A stretch of 64,000 nucleotides of DNA from an uncultured Alphaproteobacteria bacterium. GTDB taxonomy: Bacteria; Pseudomonadota; Alphaproteobacteria; RF32; CAG-239. The stretch covers positions 7,251 through 71,250 of the forward strand of contig CAJTMA010000007.1 of NCBI GenBank assembly GCA_910577205.1, in the 5' to 3' direction. Each line of letters starts with the position of its first letter. The stretch's first letter is position 1. A program made the translations under genes and the position numbers. The notes below the pieces were generated by a model that worked only from the letters and a program-made list of their open reading frames with translations, had not been told where the DNA came from and ran no database searches. This document shows, piece by piece, positions 1 through 8,871 of this stretch.

Positions 1-1144
1 TAATTTCCGGCATAACCGCGGCGGCATAACGGCTGGTTAATTTTACGCAACCGTATTTGCCCTCTTCAACATTGCAAACAGTTTCCAAATCAGGCGTAGC
101 GGTTGAGAGAATCAGCGGAAACTTTTCAAGCTTGGCGCGCACTACGGCCATATCCCGCCCCTGATAATTAACAACATCTTCTTGTTTAAATGAATGGTCG
201 TGGCTTTCATCAATAACCATCAGCCCCAAATCGGCATAGGGCAAAAACAAAGCCGACCGCGCCCCGACAATGACTTTCACACGGTTTTCAATAACAGCTT
301 TCCAAGTATCTATTCTTTCCCGCTGTCCAAGACCGGAATGCCAGCAGGCCGGCTTAACGCCGAATCGTTTTTCAAAACGGCCGAGCCATTGCGTCGTCAG
401 CGCAATTTCAGGCACAAGAATTACCACCTGTTTTCCCAACTCCAAAGCGCGGGCAACAGCCTCAAAATAAACCTCGGTTTTGCCCGATCCGGTGACACCG
501 TCAAGCAGTGTTACAGAAAATCCGGCACCGACTTTTTGCACCAGTTCAGCTGCCGCCATTTCCTGTTCCGCGGTTAATTCTACTTTGGAGAAGCTGCCCA
601 GCGGCTTGTCATAGACTTTCTTTTTCGGGCGGATAATCGGCTGCAACACCCCGGCTTGTATCAGTGTATTGACAACGCCAAGCCCAACCCCTGCCCCTTG
701 GCAAATTTCCTTGCGGGTATAAGGAGCATGGCGCAGCAAATCCATCACATGCCAGCGGGCATCCGAATTTTTAAGCTTAGCTTCGGCCAGCGTTTTGCCG
801 CTCAGCGTATAAAGGGTTTCCACCTGATTGTCATCAAATACGGCGCGCACGCTGATAACCATTTTCAGCACCAAACCGACAAAAGCCATATTATATTCGG
901 CAACAAATTTGATTAATTGCAACAAGGCTGGCGACAGTGCCGGAAAATCCAACTTTTCAATGATTGGCTTTATCTTACCTTCGGGCAAATCTGAAGAGCG
1001 GCCATGTTTCCACACGACGCCAACCTGTTCCTCACGTCCAAAAGGGACACGGACAATTGTGCCGAGCGGAAGCTCCTCTTCAACTTTATAGTCAAAAGGT
1101 TCATTAAACGGCAGCGGCAGCATTATTCCGACAACGGAGGTCAT
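1..1144 (-). CDS. priA: Primosomal protein N' (replication restart helicase PriA), 3' part missing
   Basis: The gene runs off the left edge: about 381 N-terminal residues of a protein usually near 730 are present. The N-terminal 3' DNA-binding domain is followed by a superfamily 2 helicase domain with Walker A (GVTGSGKTEVY) and a DESH motif II where PriA usually has DEEH. The start was read directly: an ATG at 1142-1144 preceded by an AAGGA ribosome site. In the family, PriA recognises stalled forks and D-loops and reloads DnaB. It is divergent from xerC, with a small membrane protein between. The zinc-binding domain and C-terminal helicase half lie outside the window. Confidence 0.93.
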   Translation of the reverse strand, partial: MTSVVGIMLPLPFNEPFDYKVEEELPLGTIVRVPFGREEQVGVVWKHGRSSDLPEGKIKPIIEKLDFPALSPALLQLIKFVAEYNMAFVGLVLKMVISVRAVFDDNQVETLYTLSGKTLAEAKLKNSDARWHVMDLLRHAPYTRKEICQGAGVGLGVVNTLIQAGVLQPIIRPKKKVYDKPLGSFSKVELTAEQEMAAAELVQKVGAGFSVTLLDGVTGSGKTEVYFEAVARALELGKQVVILVPEIALTTQWLGRFEKRFGVKPACWHSGLGQRERIDTWKAVIENRVKVIVGARSALFLPYADLGLMVIDESHDHSFKQEDVVNYQGRDMAVVRAKLEKFPLILSTATPDLETVCNVEEGKYGCVKLTSRYAAAVMPEI

Positions 1145-1262
1145 TCTCTATCCTTATCCATAACGGCTTCATCATAATGCGAAAGGAAAAAAAACAAAAG
1201 CCTGCCTCCTGATTATCCCCACAAAAAAACGGGAGGAATTAATCCGCCCGTTTTACTCTTAA

Positions 1263-1565
1263 TCATTTTCTCATCTGCCAACAATGAATATACAGCAGCG
1301 AGATAAAAGTACCAACAGAGATACACATCCCCATCAACATTTGCGCTTCTACGCTCAAAGAGAAATACTTCACCAACAAAGCAATGAAAGACAGTGTCAA
1401 TACACCCGTCCACACGGCAAAAAAACTGAGCAAGCTGAATGAATTCAGAACACATAGTTTCTTTTGCATCAAGATGCGAACATAAATTATTCCCATAACA
1501 AGCGCAAGCGCCAGGCATATCCATACTCCGTATGCAGATGCCGCAATCATCTCAATCGAATTCAT
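1263..1565 (-). CDS. Small hydrophobic membrane protein, unknown function
   Basis: A 100-residue protein with about three hydrophobic helices (roughly residues 8-30, 43-66 and 74-92) and short charged loops, so it should sit in the inner membrane. I do not recognise a family. No clear Shine-Dalgarno lies before the ATG at 1565, which lowers confidence in the start. It sits between priA and xerC and reads toward priA. A second reading frame over the same bases (1213-1524) lacks a convincing membrane pattern and was discarded. Confidence 0.5.
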   Translation of the reverse strand: MNSIEMIAASAYGVWICLALALVMGIIYVRILMQKKLCVLNSFSLLSFFAVWTGVLTLSFIALLVKYFSLSVEAQMLMGMCISVGTFISLLYIHCWQMRK

Positions 1566-1686
1566 AATAAGTAAAAATTTAATGATAAAGGTTTGCGGCC
1601 ATTATATCCCCCAATTGCTTTTTGTCAATTTTTTTATAAACGGAATTTTAAGCAGTCTTGGTTAAACTCAAATAAAGGATAAAAAC

Positions 1687-2634
1687 ATGAAGACTAATAT
1701 AGAATTTAAAGTTTCGGCAGGGCTTAAAAAGCACATCAAAGAATGGCAGAGCTGGCTGCTTGACGAACGGCGCTATTCACCGCATACGCTGGATGCTTAT
1801 TCTCGGGATTTGGCTGAGTTTTTTGATTTTTTAAGTACTCACCTCAGCAAAGAGCCGGATATTGATGACCTTGCTCAGTTGGAGGTCCGTGATTTCCGGT
1901 CTTTTTTAAGCTTCAGAAGCGGACAACACATAGATAAAGCTTCTCTGGCGCGTGAATTGTCATCGCTCAAAAATTTCTACAAATGGCTGGCACGGCATGA
2001 TATTCTTAAAAATCCTGCAATATCAGTAATTTCTGCACCAAGGAGGCCTAAAGTTTTGCCTAAAGCTTTGGAAGCAGACCAGACATTTAATGTTATCGAG
2101 GTGGCGGGAGAATTTGCCACAAATTCATGGCAGGGCTTGCGAGATACTGCAATATTTACATTATTATACGGTTGCGGGTTGCGTATTTCTGAAGCCCTGT
2201 CTTTGAATGTGGGAGATGTGAATGACAACGATTTTCTGCGCATCAAGGGCAAAGGCAACAAAGAAAGGATCGTTCCCTTACTGCCCATTGTGGCCGAAAA
2301 CATTAAAAAATATGTCGCAGAATGCCCTTATCAATTCAGGCACGGAGAACCCTTATTCGTGGGCGCTCGCGGCGACAGGCTTGTGCCAAGAATTGTCCAG
2401 CGGCAATTGCAAAAAATCCGGGCATATCTGGGACTTTCCGATAATTTGACTCCCCATGCCCTGCGGCATTCTTTTGCAACCCACCTCTTGGCGGAAGGGA
2501 CCGACCTGCGCTCAATTCAGGAATTATTAGGCCATGCGTCCCTGACCACGACCCAGCGCTATACAGATGTTCAGACTGAAACCATCAGAAAAGAATACGA
2601 AAAGGCAGGACTGTTAAGCTCGTCCGAAAGCTGA
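1687..2634 (+). CDS. xerC: Site-specific tyrosine recombinase XerC
   Basis: A 315-residue tyrosine recombinase, the usual length for XerC/XerD. The N-terminal SAM-like core-binding domain covers about residues 15-110. The catalytic domain shows the full active site: R166 (CGLRISEAL), K189 (KGKGNKER), H257 and R260 (HALRHSFATH), H283 (LLGHASLTTT) and Y292 (RYT). In the family, XerC works with XerD at dif to resolve chromosome dimers with FtsK. It reads from a short AAAGGA-type ribosome site and ends in a hairpin shared with rpmG. XerC rather than XerD is chosen from overall resemblance and the priA neighbourhood. Confidence 0.92.
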   Translation: MKTNIEFKVSAGLKKHIKEWQSWLLDERRYSPHTLDAYSRDLAEFFDFLSTHLSKEPDIDDLAQLEVRDFRSFLSFRSGQHIDKASLARELSSLKNFYKWLARHDILKNPAISVISAPRRPKVLPKALEADQTFNVIEVAGEFATNSWQGLRDTAIFTLLYGCGLRISEALSLNVGDVNDNDFLRIKGKGNKERIVPLLPIVAENIKKYVAECPYQFRHGEPLFVGARGDRLVPRIVQRQLQKIRAYLGLSDNLTPHALRHSFATHLLAEGTDLRSIQELLGHASLTTTQRYTDVQTETIRKEYEKAGLLSSSES

Positions 2635-2646
2635 ATATAAAAAGAA

Positions 2647-2674
2647 AAGGGATGCCAGACGGCGTCCCTTTTTA
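2647..2674. terminator. Bidirectional terminator between xerC and rpmG
   Basis: An 8-bp stem (GGGATGCC against GGCGTCCC, one G-T pair) with a 4-base loop, flanked by A and T runs on both sides. It lies between the convergent xerC and rpmG genes and can serve both. Confidence 0.75.
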
Positions 2675-2699
2675 ATCTTTCTCTGAAAACTGAAGATGA

Positions 2700-2867
2700 T
2701 TACTTCAATTTCTTTTCAACGAACTCTTCGTGCTTTTTAGACTTCTTGTCATATTTTTTCAAAGTCAATTTTTCCGGATGAGTCCGAGGATTTTTTTCAG
2801 CAAGATAAAAGGTACCGGTGCCGGCAGTGCTTTCCAATTTTACTTTTACTTTAATTGCTTTTGCCAT
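2700..2867 (-). CDS. rpmG: 50S ribosomal protein L33
   Basis: A 55-residue basic protein, translated by hand from the minus strand, that begins MAKAIKVKVKLESTAGTG and contains the conserved FYLAEKNPRTHPEKL core of L33. It belongs to the large ribosomal subunit near the E site. It lacks the paired CxxC zinc motifs, so it is the zinc-free form. The ATG at 2865-2867 is the only reasonable start. It is convergent with xerC and shares its terminator. Confidence 0.92.
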   Translation of the reverse strand: MAKAIKVKVKLESTAGTGTFYLAEKNPRTHPEKLTLKKYDKKSKKHEEFVEKKLK

Positions 2868-3133
2868 GATTCTATACTCTTAAAATTAGGTTATATCAAA
2901 ACATTTAGGCGTAATATACAGTTTTTGAAACGTTTGTCAATAAGATTTTTAGGTTACAGAAATATGAAACCTGATAAATTTTGCGAAAATTTATTATTTT
3001 GTCTATTGTGTAACGAGAAAAATTATGCTATGGTGGCGTTCTAAAATATATTATTTGCCTATTATGATGCCTTATCTCATGGTGACATATCAGGTGAGAT
3101 TTATTCGGAAATATTAACTAAAAAAATAACAAT

Positions 3134-3358
3134 ATGGAAAAGAAAATTATTTCCGCAGCAATTGCTGTGGTTGCCGCAGTCATTATTTATTTCGGCGGTT
3201 GGGAGATTATCAAATTCATTGGCAGCAATGTGTTCGAATTTCCTTGGAACTCAGCGGCTATTCTGCTTCTCTCGCTCTGCACCATTGTGCTGATGTTTTG
3301 TACGGTGTGTCTTCCCTACAAAATTTATCTCAAACTGATAAACACCAATGAAAAATGA
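3134..3358 (+). CDS. Small two-helix membrane protein, unknown function
   Basis: A 74-residue protein with two hydrophobic stretches (about residues 5-27 and 40-65). No family is recognised. Its TGA stop overlaps the ATG of the next gene (ATGA at 3355-3358), the typical mark of translational coupling, so the two products probably act together. The ribosome site is weak and A-rich. Confidence 0.55.
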   Translation: MEKKIISAAIAVVAAVIIYFGGWEIIKFIGSNVFEFPWNSAAILLLSLCTIVLMFCTVCLPYKIYLKLINTNEK

Positions 3359-3627
3359 AAAAAACATTCTTCATCTTACTGATAGCGGCGGCAGCAATTG
3401 CTGCCAATATCATTTTCCCCGGAAGCAAACTTGCCGCCATTATTTTGGCTGTGATTTTGTTTATCGGCGTTCTCCCCAAGCTGATTCTTTTTGCACTCCG
3501 CATGGATGAGAAATACGATCCTATCAGGCGCAAAAGGCTGATGGAAAAAAGAGCCAAAGAAAAGATGGAACTAGAAGAAAGATTGAACAAAATCTGCCGC
3601 GAAGTGCCGCAGGAACACCTTCCCTAA
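3355..3627 (+). CDS. Small membrane protein with charged helical tail
   Basis: A 90-residue protein with two hydrophobic segments (about residues 4-20 and 25-45) followed by a strongly charged, probably helical cytoplasmic tail rich in Lys, Arg and Glu (about residues 50-85). It is translationally coupled to the preceding membrane protein by a 4-base overlap and followed 20 bases later by a strong terminator, so the pair forms a closed two-gene unit. Function unknown. Confidence 0.6.
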   Translation: MKKTFFILLIAAAAIAANIIFPGSKLAAIILAVILFIGVLPKLILFALRMDEKYDPIRRKRLMEKRAKEKMELEERLNKICREVPQEHLP

Positions 3628-3647
3628 CTTTCGCTTTTCTCTCCTCT

Positions 3648-3680
3648 AAAGACCGGAAATTATCTTTCCGGTCTTTTTTA
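3648..3680 (+). terminator. Rho-independent terminator
   Basis: A perfect 12-bp stem (AAAGACCGGAAA and its complement) around a 5-base loop, then a run of T. It closes the two-gene membrane-protein unit. Confidence 0.88.
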
Positions 3681-3690
3681 TGCTTCAAAC

Positions 3691-3722
3691 AAAACCGTCC
3701 GGCGGATAAACCGGACGGTTTT
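3691..3722. terminator. Second hairpin terminator, bidirectional
   Basis: A perfect stem (AAAACCGTCCGG and its complement) with an 8-base loop and A/T flanks. It can terminate the leftward HTH gene at 3825-4076 and back up the preceding terminator. Confidence 0.75.
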
Positions 3723-3824
3723 CAGATGGCGGTAAGCTGTGTCTTATTTTGAACGTTCAGTTATCCGCTTTGCCGCAATCCGTCCCCGAAAATTCTCTCC
3801 CGCTTTTCGGGGATAAAAACTTTA

Positions 3825-4076
3825 TCAGGCTTCCAAAACCACGCTGACATTAAGCTGATAATAATCCAGCAGGTAACCGATATCCATATTGGTTATGGCG
3901 GCGCGCCCGCTTTCTATTTTCTCCAGGCTTTTAAAGTTAACTTTGGTTTCGCGGCAGACTTGCTCCCGGCTGATGTTGCGCTGTGAGCGTATCATCAACA
4001 ACCAAATACCGAGCGTCCGCCCGATGGTGGTTTGCAAATCTTTGGGTGTGATTTGCAGCGTTACTTTTTCTAACAT
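3825..4076 (-). CDS. Small XRE-like helix-turn-helix regulator
   Basis: An 83-residue protein with a helix-turn-helix of the XRE/Cro type: LLMIRSQRNISREQVCRET, then a recognition helix and the ESGRAAITN stretch that follows it in the family. The start is set at the internal ATG 4074-4076 because a perfect AAAGGAG lies nine bases upstream. The longer reading frame to 4145 has no ribosome site and runs into a terminator hairpin. Probably a DNA-binding transcriptional regulator; the target is unknown. Confidence 0.75.
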   Translation of the reverse strand: MLEKVTLQITPKDLQTTIGRTLGIWLLMIRSQRNISREQVCRETKVNFKSLEKIESGRAAITNMDIGYLLDYYQLNVSVVLEA

Positions 4077-4136
4077 TCCAAGCTCCTTTAGGTTTATTAA
4101 TCCCCGCTCCTTAGAATTGAGGAGAGGCTTTAAAAC

Positions 4137-4164
4137 AAAAACCACCTTTTTGGAAAAAAGGTGG
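4137..4164 (-). terminator. Terminator upstream of the HTH gene
   Basis: A 10-bp stem (CCACCTTTTT and its complement) with a three-base loop, followed by T on the minus strand. It is the first terminator met by transcripts coming from the xth-rnr-protease operon. Confidence 0.7.
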
Positions 4165-4823
4165 AGGAGCTGAAAAACTGCAAAGATACAGTCAGTCTTA
4201 TTCGTGCTTACGCCTTATATCGACCACTCCTCCGAAAAGAGGATATTTTATCTTTGAGATGTTTTTCAGACACCACAATCAGTCTCCCGATTGCGAGAGT
4301 TATATTAGGTGATTATTTTTATTTTGCAATCAAAATATTGCAATTGTTTGGTTGGGAAGAAAGTCGGCTGATGGGGTGGTGAATATTGGGAGGGCGTCTG
4401 GGGTGAGTGGCGTATATGGATGGTCAGGTGTTGAGATGGTGGTGAAAACATGGCGGCAAATATTGGAGCAATGAGTGGTGTGCGGAGGGAGAGAAGGAAA
4501 AGGTGATGCAAAGAGCAGTAGGAGGGAAGAGTGGCTGGCGCAAAAAGGTGGAAGAGTCATTCTGAGGAGCTATGTGACGAAGCATCCATGCTTAAGCAGC
4601 CGCACTGTTGGCATCGTGCCGGTTTGAATATGGATCTTTCACCGCGTTGCGGCTCAGGATGACGAACAAAAAACTGCGGTTCGGGATGACAGATAAAAAA
4701 ATGGAGAATGGCGCGGAAGAAAGCGGCGGCTGAAAAAAGAGGAGAACAGCAGCAAGAAAGGTAGAATTTCCGCCGGCGATTTAAGCTGATGCAAGAACAA
4801 GAGCGACCTAGACCTTAGACTTT
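4165..4823. other. Gene-free, low-complexity intergenic stretch
   Basis: About 660 bases without a credible gene. The part at 4380-4555 is strongly purine-biased and G-rich on the plus strand (many GGTGG, GGGAGG and GAGAAGG runs). The part at 4556-4690 holds a palindromic interspersed repeat, listed separately. Reading frames here give low-complexity peptides without ribosome sites. It may be decayed sequence. Confidence 0.6.
4556..4690. repeat. Palindromic interspersed repeat (GTCATTCTGAGG / CTCAGGATGAC type)
   Basis: The segment at 4556-4590 (starting GTCATTCTGAGGAGC) reappears in inverted orientation at 4629-4663 (ending GGCTCAGGATGAC). A third, shorter inverted piece ends at 4690 (TTCGGGATGAC). 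The arms share the GTCAT-C-TGAG start and a GATCCAT or GCATCCAT end. Repeats of this look are common in intergenic DNA of several bacterial groups, including Rickettsiales. No coding role is seen. Confidence 0.6.
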
Positions 4824-5945
4824 TCAGTTCTTTATATTCTGTTGCAGATATGTGTGAGCAACATCAATATCCAAATCAGATGAGCCTCGTTCTTGCCGAA
4901 CACAAATGGCTGTCTTTTTATGACGTTGTATTATTTTTTCAGGGTCTGTCGTTTCCAATTCCCCTACCGTGCAAATATCCGGCATAATGCCTTCGCCTGC
5001 TACTTTTTTTCCTGAGGGCAAGAAGACCAAAGCATTCGTTAAAGCCAGGCGGCTGTGATTAGGCAGTTCAGTTAATTTCTGAACGCTGCCTTTGCCGTAG
5101 CTCCGCGCACCGACGACAACAGCACGGCTTTGTTCCTGCAACGTTCCGGCCAGCACCTCGGCAGAAGATGCCGTTTGGCCGTCAATCAAAACCGCAATGG
5201 GTTTATCCCCCAATATATCTCCATCCGGCGCATCATAGATTTCTACCGAATCGTCCTCTTTCCCTTGCACCGACGCAACAATTCCGCCGTCTAAAAACAT
5301 TCCGGCTATTTCAACAGCTTGTTTAAAAGCGCCACCCGGATTGCCCCGCAAATCTAATATAAGGCCTTTCACTGCCGGATATTTTCTGATACCCGTTGCT
5401 AAAGCTTCGCGGCTGAATTTGTTCATTGCCCCCAAACGGACATAAAGGATGCCGTTATCCATTACCCTCTCGGAGTAAGCGCGCAGAACTTTGCCGGAAG
5501 ATGCCGGAGAGCGGCTTAACTCCAAATCAGGATAATAAGTTGAGTCGACATCAAAATCTTTGATACCGTAAGCTAATATTGTATCCACAATTTCAAAATC
5601 TTTTCGCATCAACTCGGGAGAGGCTTTTTGCGCGGCTTTAATCAGTTTTTGCGTTAAAGCAGCCCAAGCTTTGGCATCCTGCCGGTTTTCCGGTTTACGT
5701 TGTGTTGTCTGCAATCTGCCATTGGCATAAAGGGATAAACGCCCGCCGTCATCCCCTACCCTGATGCGCGAATCAATTTCTTTTAAGGCTTTCAGTGAGG
5801 GCACGGCCAATTGCTCTATTTTTGCAGGAAGGACATATTCATCGCGAACCAACTGATAAACCTGCTCCAGGACTTCGGTATCTCCCGCATAAACCGGAGC
5901 GGCTTTCAATAATGATAAAAATGTGAAGCAGACTAATCTTTTCAT
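4824..5945 (-). CDS. S41-family C-terminal processing peptidase without PDZ domain
   Basis: A 373-residue protein with an N-terminal signal sequence (about residues 1-20, cleaving near VYA-G), so periplasmic. The S41 catalytic core spans about residues 155-330: DLRGNPGGAF (199-208), nucleophile S260 in DGQTASSAEV and general base K285 in RSYGKGSVQ. The 25-residue Ser-Lys spacing equals that of classical Ctp proteases. Residues 60-150, where a PDZ domain is expected, show no PDZ glycine motif, so substrate selection probably differs from CtpA. Its ATG overlaps the rnr stop by four bases, making it the last gene of xth-rnr-ctp. Confidence 0.85.
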   Translation of the reverse strand: MKRLVCFTFLSLLKAAPVYAGDTEVLEQVYQLVRDEYVLPAKIEQLAVPSLKALKEIDSRIRVGDDGGRLSLYANGRLQTTQRKPENRQDAKAWAALTQKLIKAAQKASPELMRKDFEIVDTILAYGIKDFDVDSTYYPDLELSRSPASSGKVLRAYSERVMDNGILYVRLGAMNKFSREALATGIRKYPAVKGLILDLRGNPGGAFKQAVEIAGMFLDGGIVASVQGKEDDSVEIYDAPDGDILGDKPIAVLIDGQTASSAEVLAGTLQEQSRAVVVGARSYGKGSVQKLTELPNHSRLALTNALVFLPSGKKVAGEGIMPDICTVGELETTDPEKIIQRHKKTAICVRQERGSSDLDIDVAHTYLQQNIKN

Positions 5946-8008
5946 TGTTTTTGTTTCGCTTTTTTACGATTATTTTGTTTTAATTTTTGTTTGCGCTGTT
6001 TCTTTGACAGCTTGTTCTTCTTTTTGAACTTTTTAGGGGGCGCAAGTTCACACGCCTCAGCCAAAACAAAAGTCAGCGCGCCATTTAATGCCGAAGCTTC
6101 CGTCAGGCAGGCTGTCAACATATCTCCGAGAATAAAACGCCGTCCGGTCTTAAGTCCGACCATTTCGGCATTTCCCTCAGAAATACAATAGGTATCTTTG
6201 GGCAGAGTACGCATTGGTATCAAACCGTCTGCTCCCAGATTTTCAATAGATACAAAAACGCCGGCATTTGTCAGCCCCGAAATTCTGACTTCAAAATCAG
6301 CCCCGACAGATGGCTGTAAATAAGCAGACACATAGCGGGCTATCGAATCGCGTTCGGCTTGTGCGGCGGTACGTTCAGTTTCACACAAATGTTCGCCAAT
6401 TTGCTTAAACTGCCCTACGCTTGCACCATCTTCCAAAGCGCCGGCATCGGGCATCCCGCAAGCTTTAATCAGTGCGCGGTGCACCAACAAATCCGCATAG
6501 CGGCGGATTGGCGATGTAAAATGCGCATAATCGCTTAATGCCAAGCCGAAGTGGCCGATATTTTCAGGGCTGTATTTTGCCTGACATTGCAGGCGCATAA
6601 TCATGCTGTTTATGCCTGCTCCCATATTATGCTTGCGACTTTCATCCAACACCTTGTTTAAATGCGATGGCTTGAGCGACGGATAATTAGGAAGTTTCAT
6701 ATGCAAGCTGTGCAGCAAAGGAGCAAAATCTTTAAGTTTTTCTTCCAACGGTTTATCATGCACACGGAACATAACCGGCAGCTTACTTTGCTCCAAACGT
6801 TTGGCCGCAGAAACATTGGCGGCAATCATAAATTCTTCGACAATTTCGTGGCTCAAAAAATGTTCGGCACGGCCAACACAAAGTATGTTGCCGCCGGCAT
6901 CGAGCTTAACCTTAACTTCTACCGGATCAAGCTCCAAAGAGCCCCGCCGTTCTCTGGCCTTGCGTAAGGCAAAATAAGCTTCATAAAGCGGCTGGATAAC
7001 GGTTTTAAATAACCCTTGTGTCTGCAGCGAATGTCTGCCCTCAAAAGCATTTTGAACTTCACGATACGTCAGGCGGGCGGCTGACTTCATTAAGGCGCGG
7101 CAAAACTCATAAGACAGAAGATTGCCGTCATTGTCTATTTGCATTGAGCAAGCCAAGCAAGGGCGAATTTTTCCGGGGCGCAGAGAGCAAAGATCATTAC
7201 TCAATATTTCCGGCAGCATAGGCACAACCAGCCCCGGCAAATATACCGAATTGCCGCGGCGGTATGCTTCGCGGTCAAGTTCAGCCCCGGGGCGCACATA
7301 ACAGGCTACATCGGCAATCGCCACGACCAAATGAAATCCGCCGTTTGTTTTTTCGGCATAGACTGCATCGTCAAAATCTTTGGAATCATCACCATCAATT
7401 GTAACCAGCGGCAGACGGGTCAAATCTTCCCTTCCGGCCGGGCAGTACCCCTTAAGGCGCGAAGCTTCTTTAAGAACACTCTCAGGAAAGACATCGCTGA
7501 TGCCATATTTTTCCAATATGATTAAATCGGTGGCTTTACTTAAATTAAAGCGCCCATAATTTTTAATGATTTTTGCCTGCTTGAATTTGCGTTCGCCAAT
7601 GAGCGCTACTTTTACAAAATCTCCGGTTTGAGATGAGCCGATTTCATCCAGCAGATAATCCATGCGGGAATTTTTTTCGGCTGATTTGAGGTAGTATTTT
7701 CCGCCGCGTTCTTCAATCACACCGTGAACCTGTTCAACTTCGCAGCCGGCGGCTTCAGTCCGCGCCAAAGGTTTTGCCCACCACACATCTTTTCTCAGCG
7801 ACAAACGTGCAATAAAACGATCCCCCTCGGCAAGAGCCGGTTTGATTTTTCCATTACCAGAAAGATAGATTTTGTGCCCGAAAGGATTATCCTCGGGGTC
7901 AACGGTTACGGCCATTAAATCGCCATCTTCAGATATTCCGCTGACTTCCATCAGGCAATTGTCCGGAAGGCGGTTCTTTTTATTCTTCTTATATTTTTTA
8001 TTACTCAT
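5942..8008 (-). CDS. rnr: Ribonuclease R (3'-5' exoribonuclease)
   Basis: A 688-residue RNase II/R-family enzyme that degrades structured RNA and mRNA decay intermediates. A cold-shock-like region lies at about residues 20-160. The RNB catalytic domain begins near residue 200 with the metal-binding IDGDDSKDFDDAV motif and includes the SPIRRYADLLVHR helix. An S1 domain follows (ISGLTNAGVFVSIENLGADG), then a lysine-rich tail typical of RNase R rather than RNase II. The N-terminal helix-turn-helix found in some homologues is not evident. It overlaps both neighbours by four bases (ATGA), so the operon is tightly coupled. Confidence 0.93.
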   Translation of the reverse strand: MSNKKYKKNKKNRLPDNCLMEVSGISEDGDLMAVTVDPEDNPFGHKIYLSGNGKIKPALAEGDRFIARLSLRKDVWWAKPLARTEAAGCEVEQVHGVIEERGGKYYLKSAEKNSRMDYLLDEIGSSQTGDFVKVALIGERKFKQAKIIKNYGRFNLSKATDLIILEKYGISDVFPESVLKEASRLKGYCPAGREDLTRLPLVTIDGDDSKDFDDAVYAEKTNGGFHLVVAIADVACYVRPGAELDREAYRRGNSVYLPGLVVPMLPEILSNDLCSLRPGKIRPCLACSMQIDNDGNLLSYEFCRALMKSAARLTYREVQNAFEGRHSLQTQGLFKTVIQPLYEAYFALRKARERRGSLELDPVEVKVKLDAGGNILCVGRAEHFLSHEIVEEFMIAANVSAAKRLEQSKLPVMFRVHDKPLEEKLKDFAPLLHSLHMKLPNYPSLKPSHLNKVLDESRKHNMGAGINSMIMRLQCQAKYSPENIGHFGLALSDYAHFTSPIRRYADLLVHRALIKACGMPDAGALEDGASVGQFKQIGEHLCETERTAAQAERDSIARYVSAYLQPSVGADFEVRISGLTNAGVFVSIENLGADGLIPMRTLPKDTYCISEGNAEMVGLKTGRRFILGDMLTACLTEASALNGALTFVLAEACELAPPKKFKKKNKLSKKQRKQKLKQNNRKKAKQKQ

Positions 8009-8805
8009 TTATCTCTTATTTCCGCAATCAGGGCTGTATGGTCAGACGGCTTTGAACCGGCTCGCGGCGATTTGTCGACACTGCAGGCAACCAAACGGTC
8101 AGCAGCTTTCGGGGACAGCCACAAGTAATCAATGCGCAGCCCCATGTCATTAGCAAACGCCCCTCCGGCATAATCCCAATAAGTATAACCGTTGAGCGGC
8201 AGCGGATACAACGCACGAAAAGCATCTGTCCAGCCTTGATATTCAATAGCTTTTAAGCGCTGGACAACCTCAGGGCGAAACAGCGCATTGTTTCGAAACA
8301 GCTCGGGATTATAAACGTCATTATCCGTTAGAATAACATTAAAATCTCCCCCAAGGATGACCGGTTCCTGCACGTGCAGCAATTCATCGGTATGTTTAAA
8401 CAAAGCTTCCATCCAGCGCAACTTATAGGCAAATTTAGAAGTATCGTCCGGGTCGTTATAAGGCGGGTTGCCGTTGGGCAGATAAATGGACGCCACGCGA
8501 ACATTTTCACCATTGACAGCCACAACGGCTTCAAGGTAACGCGCCTGATCATCCTCAAACCCGGGAAGTCCCTCTCTCACGACTTTGATTTTATGCCGGC
8601 TCAACACTGCCACACCATTATAACTTTTCTGCCCCCAAATTTTGGCATCATATCCCACAGTCTGAAAATCAAAAAACGGAAAGCTGTTAAACTCGGTTTT
8701 AATTTCCTGCAGCAAGACGATATCCGGCTGGACCTTTTCCAGCCAGGGCAGCAGGTTTTCCAAACGAGCATTAACAGAATTGACATTGAACGTGGCGATT
8801 TTCAT
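8005..8805 (-). CDS. xth: Exodeoxyribonuclease III (AP endonuclease)
   Basis: A 266-residue member of the exonuclease-endonuclease-phosphatase fold. It starts MKIATFNVNSVNARL, with the metal-binding Glu in LLQEIKTE, the GGDFNVI motif, DYLWLSP and a final KPSDHTALIAE carrying the catalytic Asp-His pair. In the family it cuts abasic sites in base-excision repair and removes 3' blocks. It is the first gene of a leftward three-gene operon with rnr and the S41 protease, divergent from dgt. Confidence 0.94.
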   Translation of the reverse strand: MKIATFNVNSVNARLENLLPWLEKVQPDIVLLQEIKTEFNSFPFFDFQTVGYDAKIWGQKSYNGVAVLSRHKIKVVREGLPGFEDDQARYLEAVVAVNGENVRVASIYLPNGNPPYNDPDDTSKFAYKLRWMEALFKHTDELLHVQEPVILGGDFNVILTDNDVYNPELFRNNALFRPEVVQRLKAIEYQGWTDAFRALYPLPLNGYTYWDYAGGAFANDMGLRIDYLWLSPKAADRLVACSVDKSPRAGSKPSDHTALIAEIRDK

Positions 8806-8871
8806 TTTATACCTTTTTTAAACTGTTTGTTATAATGTAATGCAAAATTATATCGTTGGAAAGGGAAAAAT

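Noticed and set aside
3784..3812. Inverted repeat CCCCGAAAA…TTTTCGGGG
   Set aside because: Stem is clear but no T run follows on either strand, and a better terminator lies just beyond; not counted as a separate terminator.
4161..4382. 73-residue plus-strand reading frame next to the HTH gene
   Set aside because: It begins inside a terminator hairpin, runs into low-complexity DNA and resembles no family.
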